Shown: positions 7,100-16,992, counted from the first letter of the stretch. The stretch: DNA of 55,290 bases from BOG-938 sp048498155 (GCA_048498155.1 JBEHYN010000013.1:1-55290); one strand, 5' to 3'. Program-made: numbers and translations. Notes: a model not told the origin generated them from the sequence alone.

Positions 7100-8326
7100 A
7101 TGGATAAGATCGTCATCGTCGGGACCGGTCAGGCCGGCGTTCAGGCCGCCATCTCCCTGCGCGACGAGGGCTATGACGGCGCCTTGACTATGGTGGGCGA
7201 GGAGCCCGGCTGGCCCTATCAGCGGCCGCCCCTGTCCAAGGCCTATCTACTGGGCAAGATGGACGACGAAGGCATTCTGCTGCGTGCGCCCTCACTTTAC
7301 GCCGACAACCGCATCACGGTGATCGATGGCGTGCGCGTGGACGCGATCGAGCGCCTGGAGCGGTGGGTGCGCCTATCGGATGGCCGCATCCTCGACTATG
7401 ACCATTTGGTGCTGGCGACGGGCGCTCGGCAAAGGCCATTGCCGGCTTCGGGCGCGGAACTCGAGGGCGTGCTGGACCTGCGCACCCTGCAGGACGCCAA
7501 GGCCCTGAAGGCGCGCCTGGACGGCGGCGCCAAGGGCGCGGTGGTTGTCGGCGCGGGCTTCATCGGGCTGGAATTCGCCGCCGTGGCCCGGTCCTTGGGC
7601 GTGGCGGTGACCGTGGTCGAGATCGCCGACCGCGTCATGGCCCGGGCCCTCACGGCCGAGATGTCGACTTTCTTCCAGCGCAAGCATGAGGAATGGGGCG
7701 TCGACTTCCGCTTCGGCGTCGGCCTGCGCGAGATTCGCGGGCAGACCCGGGTCCAGGAAGTGGCCTTGGGCGACGGCTCGTTCGTCGATGCGGACCTGGT
7801 GTTGGTGGGCATCGGCGTCATGCCCAATCTGGAGCTGGCCGAGGCGGCTCAGCTGACGGTCGGCAACGGCATTGTAGTGGATGAGCTGCTCAGAACCTCC
7901 GACCCCGCCATATCGGCGATCGGCGATGTGGCGCTGCATCCCAACCGCTTCAGCGGGACGGGCCCTGTCCGTCTGGAGTCGGTGCAGAACGCCGCCGACC
8001 AGGGCCGCTTGCTGGCCGGGCGACTGATGGGCAAGGCCAAGCCCTATGACTCCGTGCCTTGGTTCTGGAGCGATCAGGGTGATCTGAAGTTGCAGATGGC
8101 GGGCCTGAGCACCGGCCACGATCAGGTGGTGGTGCGCGGCGATCCGGCCGCCGGGGCTTTCTCGACCCTGTGCTTCAAGGCTGGGCGGCTGATCGCGGCG
8201 GAGTCGGTCAACAAGCCGGCCGACCACATCGCAGCCCGTCGGCTGATCCAAGCCAATGCTCCGTTGACGGCCGAGCAGGCGGCGGATGAGGCCACGCCGC
8301 TCAAGGTCCATATCCCAGCGGCCTAA
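7100..8326 (+). CDS. FAD-dependent ferredoxin/rubredoxin reductase-like oxidoreductase
   Basis: A 408-residue flavoprotein of the putidaredoxin/rhodocoxin reductase type. The FAD-binding motif GTGQAG is at residues 8-13, PPLSKAYL follows near 49-56, the NAD-binding motif VGAGFIGLEFA lies near 150-160, and the second FAD contact is AIGDVAL near 274. Members pass electrons from NADH to a small ferredoxin that feeds a cytochrome P450 or dioxygenase. No ferredoxin, P450 or oxygenase gene is adjacent, so the partner must be elsewhere. It converges with the lactate dehydrogenase gene across a 9-base gap. Confidence 0.88.
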   Translation: MDKIVIVGTGQAGVQAAISLRDEGYDGALTMVGEEPGWPYQRPPLSKAYLLGKMDDEGILLRAPSLYADNRITVIDGVRVDAIERLERWVRLSDGRILDYDHLVLATGARQRPLPASGAELEGVLDLRTLQDAKALKARLDGGAKGAVVVGAGFIGLEFAAVARSLGVAVTVVEIADRVMARALTAEMSTFFQRKHEEWGVDFRFGVGLREIRGQTRVQEVALGDGSFVDADLVLVGIGVMPNLELAEAAQLTVGNGIVVDELLRTSDPAISAIGDVALHPNRFSGTGPVRLESVQNAADQGRLLAGRLMGKAKPYDSVPWFWSDQGDLKLQMAGLSTGHDQVVVRGDPAAGAFSTLCFKAGRLIAAESVNKPADHIAARRLIQANAPLTAEQAADEATPLKVHIPAA

Positions 8327-8335
8327 ACCTTAGAC

Positions 8336-9493
8336 TTACAGAGTGGCGATCAGGCTGCGATCGGCCTTGGCGATGTCTTGGCATCCGGTCAGGGCCATGG
8401 CCACGGTCAGCTCCTGACGCAGGGTCTTCAACAGGCGTGCGACGCCCTGTTCGCCCTCAGCCGCCAGGGCCCAGGCCCAGGCCCGCCCGATCAGGCACGC
8501 GTCGGCGCCCAGGGCGCGGGCCTTGAGGATGTCCAGGCCCGAGCGGATGCCGCCATCCATCAGCACCGTCATCTTGCCGCCGACGGCATCGACGATGGGC
8601 GGGAGGGCGGCGATGGAGGAGAGCGCCCCGTCCAGTTGCCGTCCGCCATGGTTGGATACGATCAGCCCGTCGGCGCCCGCCTTGGCGGCCAGCTTGGCGT
8701 CTTCGACGTCCAGCACGCCCTTGATGATGATCGGTCCCTTCCAGAGTTCGCGCAGCCACTCCAGATCCTTCCAAGTGGCGCTGGGATCAAAGTTCTCGCG
8801 GATCCAGTTCCAATAGGCCGCAAGTCCCCGTTCCTGCCCCGGACCGGTCTGCTCGACGCCCTTGAGGTTGCCGAAGCTATGAGGCCGTCCGTTGACGAAT
8901 AGATCCCATGTCCAGGCAGGGTGAGTGACGCCGTCGATCATGCGCGTCAGGCTACGCATGAGGGACGGATCTCCGGCGAAACCCGAGCGAGAGTCCCGGT
9001 AGCGCAGGCCCGGAACCGCCATGTCCACGGTGAACACCAGGGGCGGGGCGGCCACAGCCTGGGCGCGGGCTAAAAGGTCCGACAGGCGGGCGCGATCCTT
9101 GATCATATAGAGCTGGAACCAGGGCGGCGCCGACACGGCCCCTGCGACCTCCTCTATCGAGCAGACCGAGACGGTGGACAGGCAGAAAGGCACCCCGGCG
9201 CCCTGGGCCGCGCGGGCGGCCTGAACCTCGCCGCGCCGGGCGTACATGCCCGACATGCCCACAGGCGCCAGGATCAGGGGCATGGCCATGTCCTGGCCGA
9301 ACAGTCGGGTATCCAGCTTCAGGTTCGTGCAGTCGTTCAGCACCCGCTGGCGAAGCTGCACGGCCGCCAGGTCGGTCTCGTTGCGGCCAAGGGTCAGCTC
9401 GTCAAAGGCGCCGCCGTCGATGTAGTCGAACACCATGCGCGGCAGACGCCGCCGCGCCAATTTCTGGTAGTCCTTGGCCGTTCCCGCGTGCAT
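8336..9493 (-). CDS. lldD: L-lactate dehydrogenase (FMN-dependent)
   Basis: A 385-residue FMN-dependent alpha-hydroxyacid dehydrogenase, very similar in pattern to E. coli LldD. Landmarks are FDYIDGGAFDELTLGRN at the N-terminus, LAPVGMSGMYARRGEVQAA, FTVDMAVPGLRYRD, and VSNHGGRQLDG with the catalytic His. It oxidises L-lactate to pyruvate and passes electrons to the respiratory chain at the membrane. The frame extends to 9550, but the ATG at 9493 has an AGGGAG ribosome site and aligns with the family start. No lldP permease or lldR regulator is next to it. Confidence 0.9.
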   Translation of the reverse strand: MHAGTAKDYQKLARRRLPRMVFDYIDGGAFDELTLGRNETDLAAVQLRQRVLNDCTNLKLDTRLFGQDMAMPLILAPVGMSGMYARRGEVQAARAAQGAGVPFCLSTVSVCSIEEVAGAVSAPPWFQLYMIKDRARLSDLLARAQAVAAPPLVFTVDMAVPGLRYRDSRSGFAGDPSLMRSLTRMIDGVTHPAWTWDLFVNGRPHSFGNLKGVEQTGPGQERGLAAYWNWIRENFDPSATWKDLEWLRELWKGPIIIKGVLDVEDAKLAAKAGADGLIVSNHGGRQLDGALSSIAALPPIVDAVGGKMTVLMDGGIRSGLDILKARALGADACLIGRAWAWALAAEGEQGVARLLKTLRQELTVAMALTGCQDIAKADRSLIATL

Positions 9494-9657
9494 GGTCTCG
9501 CTCTCCCTGCCGCGCTGCGGCCCAACCGGGCCATCGATATCACGACGCATGGCCCGTAGTAGCGTTCTTGCGGCGGGTCGGTTTAGTTGTCACGCTCGAT
9601 CAATATTAGGCGTTGTGGCCATTAAGGCCGTGATCGGTGGATTGGTCAGGAGCCCAT

Positions 9658-11013
9658 GTGCGCTTAGGTGGGATAGGCAGGGTCGTTCTGGCTGCAATGA
9701 GCCTAGCCGGCTGCGTGGCCTATCACGCAGCGCCCTTGCCGACCCAGCCGGATCTGAAGTCCGGCCTGACCGCACTCAAAATCGATCCGGCGCGGCTGCG
9801 TCTGGCGCCCCTGCAGAGCGTTACCCTTGATCCGTCGGCAGGACTTGATCCGTTGCAGATCGCCGTCCTGGCCGTTCTGACCAGCCCCGATCTGGAAGCC
9901 AAGCGCGCGGCCATGGGCGTGAGCGCCGCCCAGGTGTTCGCCGCAGGCCTGTTGCCCGATGTGCAGGTCTCGGCCGGGGTGGATCGGCCTACGGCGGGCC
10001 CCGACACCGAGAATGCTTACAATCTGTCGGCCAGCCTCGACCTGGCGGCCCTGATTGCTCGGGGCAATTTGCGCCGGGCCGCCCGCTTCACCGCCCAACA
10101 AGCGGACCTGGACCTATTGTGGGCCGAATGGGGAACCGCTCAACAGGCGCGGATCCTGGCCGAAACCATCCTCGCGGGCGACGCCAAGGCCGCCTATCTG
10201 CGCCGGGTCGCAGCCCTGGCTGCGGATCGGTCGGCTCGTTCCAGCGCCGCCCTGGAACAGCACGACGTCAGCGCGCAGATCTCGGCCGCTGATCTAGCGG
10301 CTAAGCTGGACGCTCAGGCCCTGTTGGCCACCGCAGAGCATGACACGCAGAAGGCGCGCCGCGACCTGAACGCCCTGATTGGCCTGGAGGCGTCTGTCGT
10401 TTTGCCCTTCGCGCGGGGCCCCGAGCCGGGCCGCTACGACGCCCTCGCCTTGAGCCAAGCTCTGGGCGCCCTGGATCAGCGGCGTCCAGACCTGCTGGCC
10501 TTGCGCGCGGGCTACAACGCCCAGGACGCCAACCTGCGTAAGGCTGTGCTGGCCCAGTTCCCTGTCAACCAGATCGCCTTGAACTTCGCCAAGGACCCGG
10601 CGGGCGTGGTCACCCAGGGAATATCCGGCGCTTTCGCTGCGCCCCTGCTCAACGGCGGACGGGGCGAGGCGCGGGTGCAGGCGGCCACGCGCGAGCAACT
10701 GCGCGCCGAATACCTGGCCCGGCTGGATCAGACCGACGCCGAGGTGAAAGCGGCCGAAGCCGAACTGGCGTCTTCCGCCGCCCAGGCCGAGGTCCTGCGC
10801 AGGGATGTCCCCCGCCTGGAAGCCCTGGTCCGGCCGGCCGACGCCGCCTTCCAGCGCCATGATCTGGACAGCCAGGCCCATTTCGCCCTGGAGCAGAACG
10901 CACTGGGGCGGCGGTCGGACCTGGACGATCGGGAATTGGCGGTCCGCCTGGCGGAGATTCAGATTGAAACGGCGCTGTTTCTTCCGCCGGCCAACGCAAG
11001 GGCGCCGCAATGA
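9658..11013 (+). CDS. Outer-membrane efflux protein (TolC/NodT family lipoprotein)
   Basis: A 451-residue outer-membrane channel of the TolC/NodT type, first gene of a tripartite efflux operon. The N-terminus looks like a short lipoprotein signal ending in the lipobox LAGC, so Cys18 would be lipidated. Alanine-rich helical repeats characteristic of the periplasmic tunnel follow. I chose the GTG at 9658, preceded by AGGAG at 5-base spacing; an in-frame GTG at 9637 would lengthen the signal. The stop overlaps the next ATG (ATGA, 11010-11013), showing tight coupling to the adaptor gene. The exported substrate is unknown. Confidence 0.85.
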   Translation: MRLGGIGRVVLAAMSLAGCVAYHAAPLPTQPDLKSGLTALKIDPARLRLAPLQSVTLDPSAGLDPLQIAVLAVLTSPDLEAKRAAMGVSAAQVFAAGLLPDVQVSAGVDRPTAGPDTENAYNLSASLDLAALIARGNLRRAARFTAQQADLDLLWAEWGTAQQARILAETILAGDAKAAYLRRVAALAADRSARSSAALEQHDVSAQISAADLAAKLDAQALLATAEHDTQKARRDLNALIGLEASVVLPFARGPEPGRYDALALSQALGALDQRRPDLLALRAGYNAQDANLRKAVLAQFPVNQIALNFAKDPAGVVTQGISGAFAAPLLNGGRGEARVQAATREQLRAEYLARLDQTDAEVKAAEAELASSAAQAEVLRRDVPRLEALVRPADAAFQRHDLDSQAHFALEQNALGRRSDLDDRELAVRLAEIQIETALFLPPANARAPQ

Positions 11014-12059
11014 GCCGCAATAAGATGGTCGCCGCGGCCGTCGCCGTGGTTGTTTTGATCCTGGCCGTAATGATCTTGCGCCGTCATGGCGCGGACGAGG
11101 ATGCCGACGCCGCCCCGACCGCCGAGGTGACCGTGGCCGTTGTGCGCAGCCAGTCCGTGGCCGAGGTGTCGACCGCTTACGGCTTGGTTCAGGCCGATCC
11201 GGCCGGCAGCGTCACCGTGGCGGCGCCCAAGGCGGCCATCATTGGCAAGCTGTGGGTGCGGGTGGGCGAAACCGTCACGGCCGGCCAGCCTTTGATTGAG
11301 GTGCTTAGCGCGCCCGGCGCAGAGCAGGCCTTCAAGCAGGCGCAGGACGCCGCAGCATTCGCCCAGACAGATCTGGCGCGGGTGGAGCGTCTATATGACG
11401 AACGCCTGGCCGCCTCCGATCAGCTCAGCGCCGCCAAGAAGACGCTGGCCGACGCCCTATCGGCTTTGCTCGCCCAGCAGAAGCAGGGCGCCGGGGCCAT
11501 GAGCCTGACGCTCAAGGCCCCGAAGGCCGCCGTTATCACCGCCGTGTCGGTTTCCCCGGGCGACCATGTGGCCCAGGACGCGCCGCTGCTGACCCTGGCG
11601 CGGGCGGGAGCGGCCATCGCCAAGCTCGGCCTGGAGCCCTCATCCGGACGTTTCACGGCCGGCCAGACGGTGGTGATTAAGCCGACCCTGGGCGGAGAGC
11701 CGATCCATACCAAGCTAAGCATGGTCGGCCGCGCCGCCGATCCCGCCACCAAAACCGTGGACGCCATAGCGCCGCTGGGCGCGGCGGGCTGGGCCATCGG
11801 GACTCCAGTTCAGGGCGAGGTGACGGTCGGCCGCCATTCGGGCCTGGTCATTCCCCGCGCGGCCGTGGTGTTCGACGAAACCGGTCCGCACGTCTTCACC
11901 CTCGCTGACGGCAAGGCTCATCGGGTGTTTGTGACCGTGGGCCTGGATGACGGCGATAATATCGAGATCAAGGGGTCACTGCCCGCCGGCGCCCAGGTCG
12001 CGGTTGAAGGCGCCTACGAACTGCAGGACGGCATGGCCGCCAAGGTCCGCGGCCAATGA
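11010..12059 (+). CDS. RND efflux periplasmic adaptor subunit
   Basis: A 349-residue membrane-fusion protein. A single N-terminal hydrophobic segment (residues about 6-23) anchors it in the inner membrane. It is followed by a lipoyl/barrel-sandwich half (about 70-95), an alpha-helical hairpin (about 105-155), the second lipoyl half, a beta-barrel domain and a membrane-proximal domain. It links the RND pump to the outer-membrane channel. Its start and stop overlap the neighbouring genes by 4 bases each (ATGA at both ends), so the three proteins are made together. The short hairpin is like those of heavy-metal or small-molecule adaptors, but substrate cannot be decided. Confidence 0.9.
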   Translation: MSRNKMVAAAVAVVVLILAVMILRRHGADEDADAAPTAEVTVAVVRSQSVAEVSTAYGLVQADPAGSVTVAAPKAAIIGKLWVRVGETVTAGQPLIEVLSAPGAEQAFKQAQDAAAFAQTDLARVERLYDERLAASDQLSAAKKTLADALSALLAQQKQGAGAMSLTLKAPKAAVITAVSVSPGDHVAQDAPLLTLARAGAAIAKLGLEPSSGRFTAGQTVVIKPTLGGEPIHTKLSMVGRAADPATKTVDAIAPLGAAGWAIGTPVQGEVTVGRHSGLVIPRAAVVFDETGPHVFTLADGKAHRVFVTVGLDDGDNIEIKGSLPAGAQVAVEGAYELQDGMAAKVRGQ

Positions 12060-15000
12060 GCCTGGCCGCCGTGGCCTCCGCGCGCCGTCGCTCGCTGCTG
12101 ACTCTGCTGGGCCTGCTGGTGGCGGCGGGGATTGTCGCGGCCTTCTTCATGCCCGTGGGCCTTTTTCCGACGGTGCTGTTTCCCCGCATCGCCGTGACCA
12201 TGGACGCGGGGGACCGCCCGCCCGATCAGATGGAGGCGGTTGTCACCCGACCGGTGGAGCAGGCCGTGCGGGCCATTCCCGGCGTGCAGAACCTACGCTC
12301 CACCACCAGCCGGGGCTCGGCGGAAATGTCGGTCAACTTCGCCTGGGGCGCCAATATGGACTTGGCGCTGCAGAGGGTGGAGGCGGCCTTGACCCGCGCT
12401 CAAGCCACCTTGCCTGCGGGCGTGGTGTTCGACGTGCGCCGGATGGACCCCACCGTGTTTCCGGTGGCCGCCTACAGCCTGACCTCAGCCCGCGCGACGC
12501 CGGTGGAGCTTCGCCGCTTCGCTGATCGCACCTTGGCCCCTGCTTTATCGACCATCACCGGCGTGGCTAAGGTCGCCAACCAGGGCGGCGCGGCCGGCGA
12601 ATATCGAGTCGAGACCGACCCGGCGCGGCTGTTCGCCTACGGCCTGTCGGTAGATGACGTGGCTGTGGCTATCTCCGGCGCCAATGTGCTGGCCTCCTCC
12701 GGTCGGCTGGAGGACCGTGGCAAGCTGCTGTTGGTATTGACCGACTCCCGCCTGACCGACCCGCGTCAGATCGAGAACGTCGTGGTCAAGACCGTGGGCG
12801 GGGCGGTGGTGCGCGTGCGCGACGTGGCCGACGTCAAGGCCGAGCCGGCCCCGCAATGGGTGCGCGTGACCGCCGACAGCCGCGATGCGGTGCTGGTTCA
12901 AGTCTATCAGCAGCCCGGCGGTAATACGGTGCAGATCGCCCGCGACGTCCAGGCCGCGTTCAAGACCCTGCGCGCCCAGGGGCCGGGCGATATGCAGGTG
13001 AAGGCCTGGTACGACCAGAGCGACCTGATCCTGGAGTCCGCCTCATCTCTGCGCAACGCCATCATCATCGGCGTGGTGCTCGCGGCCTTGGTTCTGTTGG
13101 TGTTCCTGCGCGACTGGAAAGTGACCTTGGCTGCGGTCGTCGCCGTGCCTGTGGTGCTGGCTGCGGCGACCCTGATCCTGCAGGTGCTGGGTCAGAGCTT
13201 CAACATCATGACCCTGGGCGGCATGGCGGCCGCCATTGGCCTGATTATCGACGACGCTATCGTCATCATCGAACATATTGAACGGCGCTTGGCCGAGGCA
13301 TCCAACAAAGGCCGTGCGACCATAGAACGGGCCGTATCGGAGTTCCTGCGGCCCTTGATGGGCTCATCGGCCGCGACCATCGTGATCTTCCTGCCCCTGG
13401 CCTTTCTGACCGGGGTCACCGGCGCCTTCTTTAAGGCCCTGTCCGCGACCATGGCCGTATCCTTGACCCTGTCGTTCCTGGTCGCGTGGCTGCTCGTCCC
13501 CGTGCTGGTGGAAAGCTTGATCAAAAGCCGCCGCCAAGTGGCCCATGTCGACCCTAAGGGCCGCATGATGAGCGCTTACCGCCGTGCGCTGGACAGCTTC
13601 GTCGGCCGTCCGCTCGCCGTGGCCGGGGGCGTGGCCGCCGCCGCCGCCATCGGCGTGCTGGCCTTCATGAACGTGGGCGCCGGCTTTATCCCCAAGATCG
13701 ACGAGGGCGGCTTTATCCTCGACTATATCGCCCCGCCCGGCATGTCCCTGAGCGAGACCGACCGCCTGATGCGCAAGATCGAGGCGGTGCTTACGGACAC
13801 CGCCGACGTCGATACCTATTCCCGTCGCACCGGACTGCAATTGGGCGGGGGTCTGACCGAACCCAACACCGGCGATTTCTTCGTGCGCCTGAAAAGCCGC
13901 GGGCGACGTCACATCGAGACGGTGATGAACGAGGTGCGTGAAAAGGTGCAGGGAAGCGTGCCGGGGGTGGACATCGAGACCGCCCAGTTGATGGAAGATC
14001 TAATCGGCGATCTGACCGCCGTGCCTCAGCCGATCGAAGTCAAGCTCTACGCCGACGACGCGGCTCTGCTGCAACGGACCGGTCCCAAGATCGCCGATCT
14101 GATCGGCCAGGTGCGCGGCGTGACGGAGGTGCGCAGCGGCGTGGTCATTGCCGGCGACGGCCTGGACATCCAGATCGATCCGGTGCGCGCGGAACTGGAG
14201 GGTATCGACGCGGGCGAGGCGAGCAAGCAGCTGGAGGGCCTGCTGTCCGGCCAGGTCGCCACTCAAATTCAGTTCGGCGCCAATCTGTCCGACGTGCGGG
14301 TGTGGATTCCGCCGCGGGACCGGGCCCGGTCGCAACAGATCGACGCCCTGCTGCTCAAATCGCCCGCCGATGGGCACATGTTCCCGGTGTCGCGCATCGC
14401 GACGGTCAAGCCCGTCACCGGACAAGCCGAGATCACGCGGGAGAACCTGCGCCGGATGGATGCGGTGACCGCCCGTGTGGTGGGCCGCGACACCGGATCG
14501 GCGGCGGCAGAGGTCCAGCGCGCGGTGGCCAAGTCCGGCGTGCTGCCCGCCGGCGTGACCTTCCAGATGGGTGGGCTCTATGCGGAGCAGCAATCGGCTT
14601 TCCGGGGCATGGCCGTGGTGTTCGCGGCGGCAGTGGCGGCGGTGTTCGTGCTGCTGCTGTTCCTCTACGAAAATTTCACAACTGCCCTCTGCATCCTGAT
14701 CATGCCCCTGGCCTCCGCCTCCGTCGTGGCGGCGGGTCTTTGGCTGACCGGCGTGGAGTTGGACATCATGGCCTTGATGGGGGCGACCATGATCTTGGGC
14801 ATCACCACGGAGGTGGCGATCTTCTATTTCACCGAATACGAGACCCTGATCGGCGAGGGCCTGGCCCCCGATGCGGCGCTCGTCCAAGCGGGCGTCAACC
14901 GCCTGCGGCCCATCGCCATGACCACCCTGGCGGCCATTCTGGCCCTGGCGCCCTTGGCCCTGGCCTTGGGCGGGCGATCCTCCATGGAGCGCCCACTGGC

Positions 15001-15136
15001 CATCGCCATCATCACCGGACTGATCGCTCAAGGCCCCCTGGTGCTGTTGGCCATGCCGGCCTTGTTCAAGCTGATGGGCGGCCTATCGCGGACCGCCGCG
15101 CCACTTCCACATGCGCGGGCGCGCGGCGAAGGCTAA
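12056..15136 (+). CDS. RND efflux transporter permease
   Basis: A 1026-residue inner-membrane proton-driven pump of the AcrB/MexB superfamily, with the expected length and twelve hydrophobic segments. These include TM1 near residue 12-32, a cluster at about 335-480 and another at about 860-1010, with two large periplasmic loops between. TM4 carries the proton-relay aspartate pair in GLIIDDAIVIIEHIE (about residues 398-412). The C-terminus ends shortly after the last segment. It is the third gene of the operon and overlaps the adaptor by ATGA. The sequence is nearer HAE than heavy-metal pumps by the DDA motif, but I cannot assign a substrate. Confidence 0.9.
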   Translation: MSLAAVASARRRSLLTLLGLLVAAGIVAAFFMPVGLFPTVLFPRIAVTMDAGDRPPDQMEAVVTRPVEQAVRAIPGVQNLRSTTSRGSAEMSVNFAWGANMDLALQRVEAALTRAQATLPAGVVFDVRRMDPTVFPVAAYSLTSARATPVELRRFADRTLAPALSTITGVAKVANQGGAAGEYRVETDPARLFAYGLSVDDVAVAISGANVLASSGRLEDRGKLLLVLTDSRLTDPRQIENVVVKTVGGAVVRVRDVADVKAEPAPQWVRVTADSRDAVLVQVYQQPGGNTVQIARDVQAAFKTLRAQGPGDMQVKAWYDQSDLILESASSLRNAIIIGVVLAALVLLVFLRDWKVTLAAVVAVPVVLAAATLILQVLGQSFNIMTLGGMAAAIGLIIDDAIVIIEHIERRLAEASNKGRATIERAVSEFLRPLMGSSAATIVIFLPLAFLTGVTGAFFKALSATMAVSLTLSFLVAWLLVPVLVESLIKSRRQVAHVDPKGRMMSAYRRALDSFVGRPLAVAGGVAAAAAIGVLAFMNVGAGFIPKIDEGGFILDYIAPPGMSLSETDRLMRKIEAVLTDTADVDTYSRRTGLQLGGGLTEPNTGDFFVRLKSRGRRHIETVMNEVREKVQGSVPGVDIETAQLMEDLIGDLTAVPQPIEVKLYADDAALLQRTGPKIADLIGQVRGVTEVRSGVVIAGDGLDIQIDPVRAELEGIDAGEASKQLEGLLSGQVATQIQFGANLSDVRVWIPPRDRARSQQIDALLLKSPADGHMFPVSRIATVKPVTGQAEITRENLRRMDAVTARVVGRDTGSAAAEVQRAVAKSGVLPAGVTFQMGGLYAEQQSAFRGMAVVFAAAVAAVFVLLLFLYENFTTALCILIMPLASASVVAAGLWLTGVELDIMALMGATMILGITTEVAIFYFTEYETLIGEGLAPDAALVQAGVNRLRPIAMTTLAAILALAPLALALGGRSSMERPLAIAIITGLIAQGPLVLLAMPALFKLMGGLSRTAAPLPHARARGEG

Positions 15137-15140
15137 TCCT

Positions 15141-15230
<90 letters not shown>

Positions 15231-15635
15231 TGAAAGTCGCCGGTCGAGCGAGGGCGCGGAAGCTAGCCGCGCGCGCGCGCCAAGGCAAGGCGGGAAGGCG
15301 GGACGTCGACGTGAGAAAATCCGCCGACGCAAAGTTTGTTGGAACCAAACCGAGCGCGCCGTGTTTGTGAAGAGCTATCGGCGTGGGTAACGTCAGGTTT
15401 TGGAGGGGGTCGAGCCGCCTCGGCGCGTTTTCGCCGCAGCATTTCAGCCGACTACCGCCATTATCAAGCAACCCCGCTGTTTGAACGGCGCCCGACCTTT
15501 GACCGGGGGAAGAGCGTTATGAATTTGAAAGATAAGTGTGTCATCGTTGTCACTCTTATTTTAATCTGGTTTTGATACAACTAGCTTCGGTCGTTCTTCG
15601 GCCGAAAGCAGATGGCAGACAGAGGGTTCTTGAAA
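15231..15635. other. Intergenic region between tRNA-Ser and ompA-like gene
   Basis: About 400 bases that must hold the tRNA-Ser promoter at the left and the porin promoter at the right. The right half becomes AT-richer. An 18-codon open frame (15519-15575) has no ribosome site and no recognisable character, so I do not call it. No repeat or structured RNA is recognised. Confidence 0.4.
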
Positions 15636-16757
15636 ATGAAATCCATGCTTTTAGCCGGAGCGGCCTTTGCGGCTGTGTTCGCGGCTTCCGGGGCCCAAGC
15701 CGCCACGGACGGTTGGTACGGGGCGGTCGATCTGGGCTACACCTTCCCGTTCAAACTTAAGGCCACGTCGGCATCCCCGACCCAGACCTTTAAGTTCGGT
15801 CTCAGCAACAACGGCACCGCCGACGTTCGCCTCGGCTACAAGTTCGCCAACCATTGGCGCTTTGAAGGCGAAGTCGACTATCGCAGCCTTCCGATTCACG
15901 ATCTCGGGGTCACGGGCGTCACCACCCCCATCCAGGTCGGCGGCAATGTCTCGGGCCCGATCGGCTTGGTCAACGCCATCTATGACTTCGATCAGTGGGA
16001 CCTGCATGAGGCCGGCAGGGTCACGCCGTTTATCGGCGCCGGCGTCGGCGCCGCGTCGATCAGCGTGAAGGGATACGCGACCACCACCGGGGCGACATTG
16101 GTCACCTCCAGTTCCTCTCACACCGTCGCTGCTTGGCAGGTGTTCGGTGGCTTGACCTTTAATGTCACGCCGCAGAACGACATCGATCTGTCGATCGGCT
16201 ACCTCGATACGGCCAATTTCGGCTTCAACGCTTCGTCTGGCGGTTCGACCTTCCCCTTGAGCAAGGCCCAGTACCAGGACACGTCGGTGAAGATCGGCTG
16301 GCGCTATTCCTTCGCGCCGCCGCCCCCGCCGCCGCCGCCCCCGCCTCCGCCGCCTCCCCCGCCGCCTCCCCCGCCGCCGCCTCCGCCTCCGCCGCCTCCC
16401 CCGCCGCCTCCGCCGGCGCCTCAGGCTCGCGAATTCATCGTCTACTTCCCCTTCGATCAGTACGTGCTGACGCCGGAAGCCCAGACGGTGGTGCAATCGG
16501 CGGCGAGCTACGCCATGACCGGTCATGCGACCAAGGTCGCGGTTGTCGGCTACACCGACACCTCCGGCTCGGTGAAGTACAACGTTCGCCTGTCGGAACG
16601 TCGCGCCAAGGCCGTGGCTGACGCCATGGCGGGCCTGGGCGTCGCCCCGGCCATGATGACCGTCGATTGGAAGGGCGAGTCCAACACCGCCGTTCCGACC
16701 CCGGATGGCGTCAAGGAGCCCCTGAACCGTCGCGCGACGATCGACATCAACTTCTAA
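15636..16757 (+). CDS. OmpA-like outer-membrane protein with polyproline linker
   Basis: A 373-residue outer-membrane protein. A signal peptide of 22 residues ends in ASGAQA. Residues about 23-225 form a beta-barrel domain with alternating aromatic strands (GWYGAVDLGYTF, RLGYKFANHWRFEGEV). A run of 33 consecutive prolines (16317-16415) then leads to an OmpA-type peptidoglycan-binding domain, recognised from GYTDTSGSVKYNVRLSERRA with the Asp and Arg that bind diaminopimelate. It tethers the outer membrane to the cell wall. I chose the ATG at 15636 because it starts the signal peptide; an in-frame ATG at 15612 adds eight residues. A strong terminator follows, so it is monocistronic. Confidence 0.92.
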   Translation: MKSMLLAGAAFAAVFAASGAQAATDGWYGAVDLGYTFPFKLKATSASPTQTFKFGLSNNGTADVRLGYKFANHWRFEGEVDYRSLPIHDLGVTGVTTPIQVGGNVSGPIGLVNAIYDFDQWDLHEAGRVTPFIGAGVGAASISVKGYATTTGATLVTSSSSHTVAAWQVFGGLTFNVTPQNDIDLSIGYLDTANFGFNASSGGSTFPLSKAQYQDTSVKIGWRYSFAPPPPPPPPPPPPPPPPPPPPPPPPPPPPPPPPPAPQAREFIVYFPFDQYVLTPEAQTVVQSAASYAMTGHATKVAVVGYTDTSGSVKYNVRLSERRAKAVADAMAGLGVAPAMMTVDWKGESNTAVPTPDGVKEPLNRRATIDINF

Positions 16758-16780
16758 GCGCAGCGTTCAGTTCGACATTG

Positions 16781-16808
16781 GAGCCCGGCTTCGGCCGGGC
16801 TCTTTTTT
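16781..16808 (+). terminator. Intrinsic terminator of the ompA-like gene
   Basis: A perfect nine-base-pair stem, GAGCCCGGC-TTCG-GCCGGGCTC, with a stable UUCG tetraloop and followed by TTTTTT, begins 24 bases after the stop codon. This is a textbook Rho-independent terminator. Confidence 0.95.
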
Positions 16809-16889
16809 GTGCGCTGCGGGGTGGTCCTAGGACCATCCTTTTTTCGTTGTGGGCTGTAGTTCCGCGCGCTCCATCAGGGGGTAGGGGCC

Positions 16890-16992
16890 CTAGGGCAAGA
16901 CGACAAAAGGCGAAATAGCCTCATGTCTGAGTCTTGCCCTGGATTCAAAACGGAGAGCTGAATTCAGAGTTCGCATGCGAACTCATCCGGCT
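16890..16992 (+). repeat. CTAG two-hairpin repeat, copy 1 (left of aguA)
   Basis: The element starts at CTAG (16890). Its first half is an imperfect palindrome from TAGGGCAAGACGAC to GTCTTGCCCT. The second half contains the 18-base perfect palindrome GAGTTCGCATGCGAACTC. It aligns along its length with 18036-18139 and, less well, 41365-41463. It sits just upstream of aguA, in the same orientation as copy 2 downstream of the gene. Confidence 0.9.

Noticed and set aside
15519..15575. 18-codon frame before the ompA-like gene
   Set aside because: No ribosome site and no recognisable peptide feature.
16317..16415. Repetitive CCG/CCC/CCT tract as a CRISPR-like or satellite array
   Set aside because: It is in frame inside the OmpA-like gene and encodes the polyproline linker.
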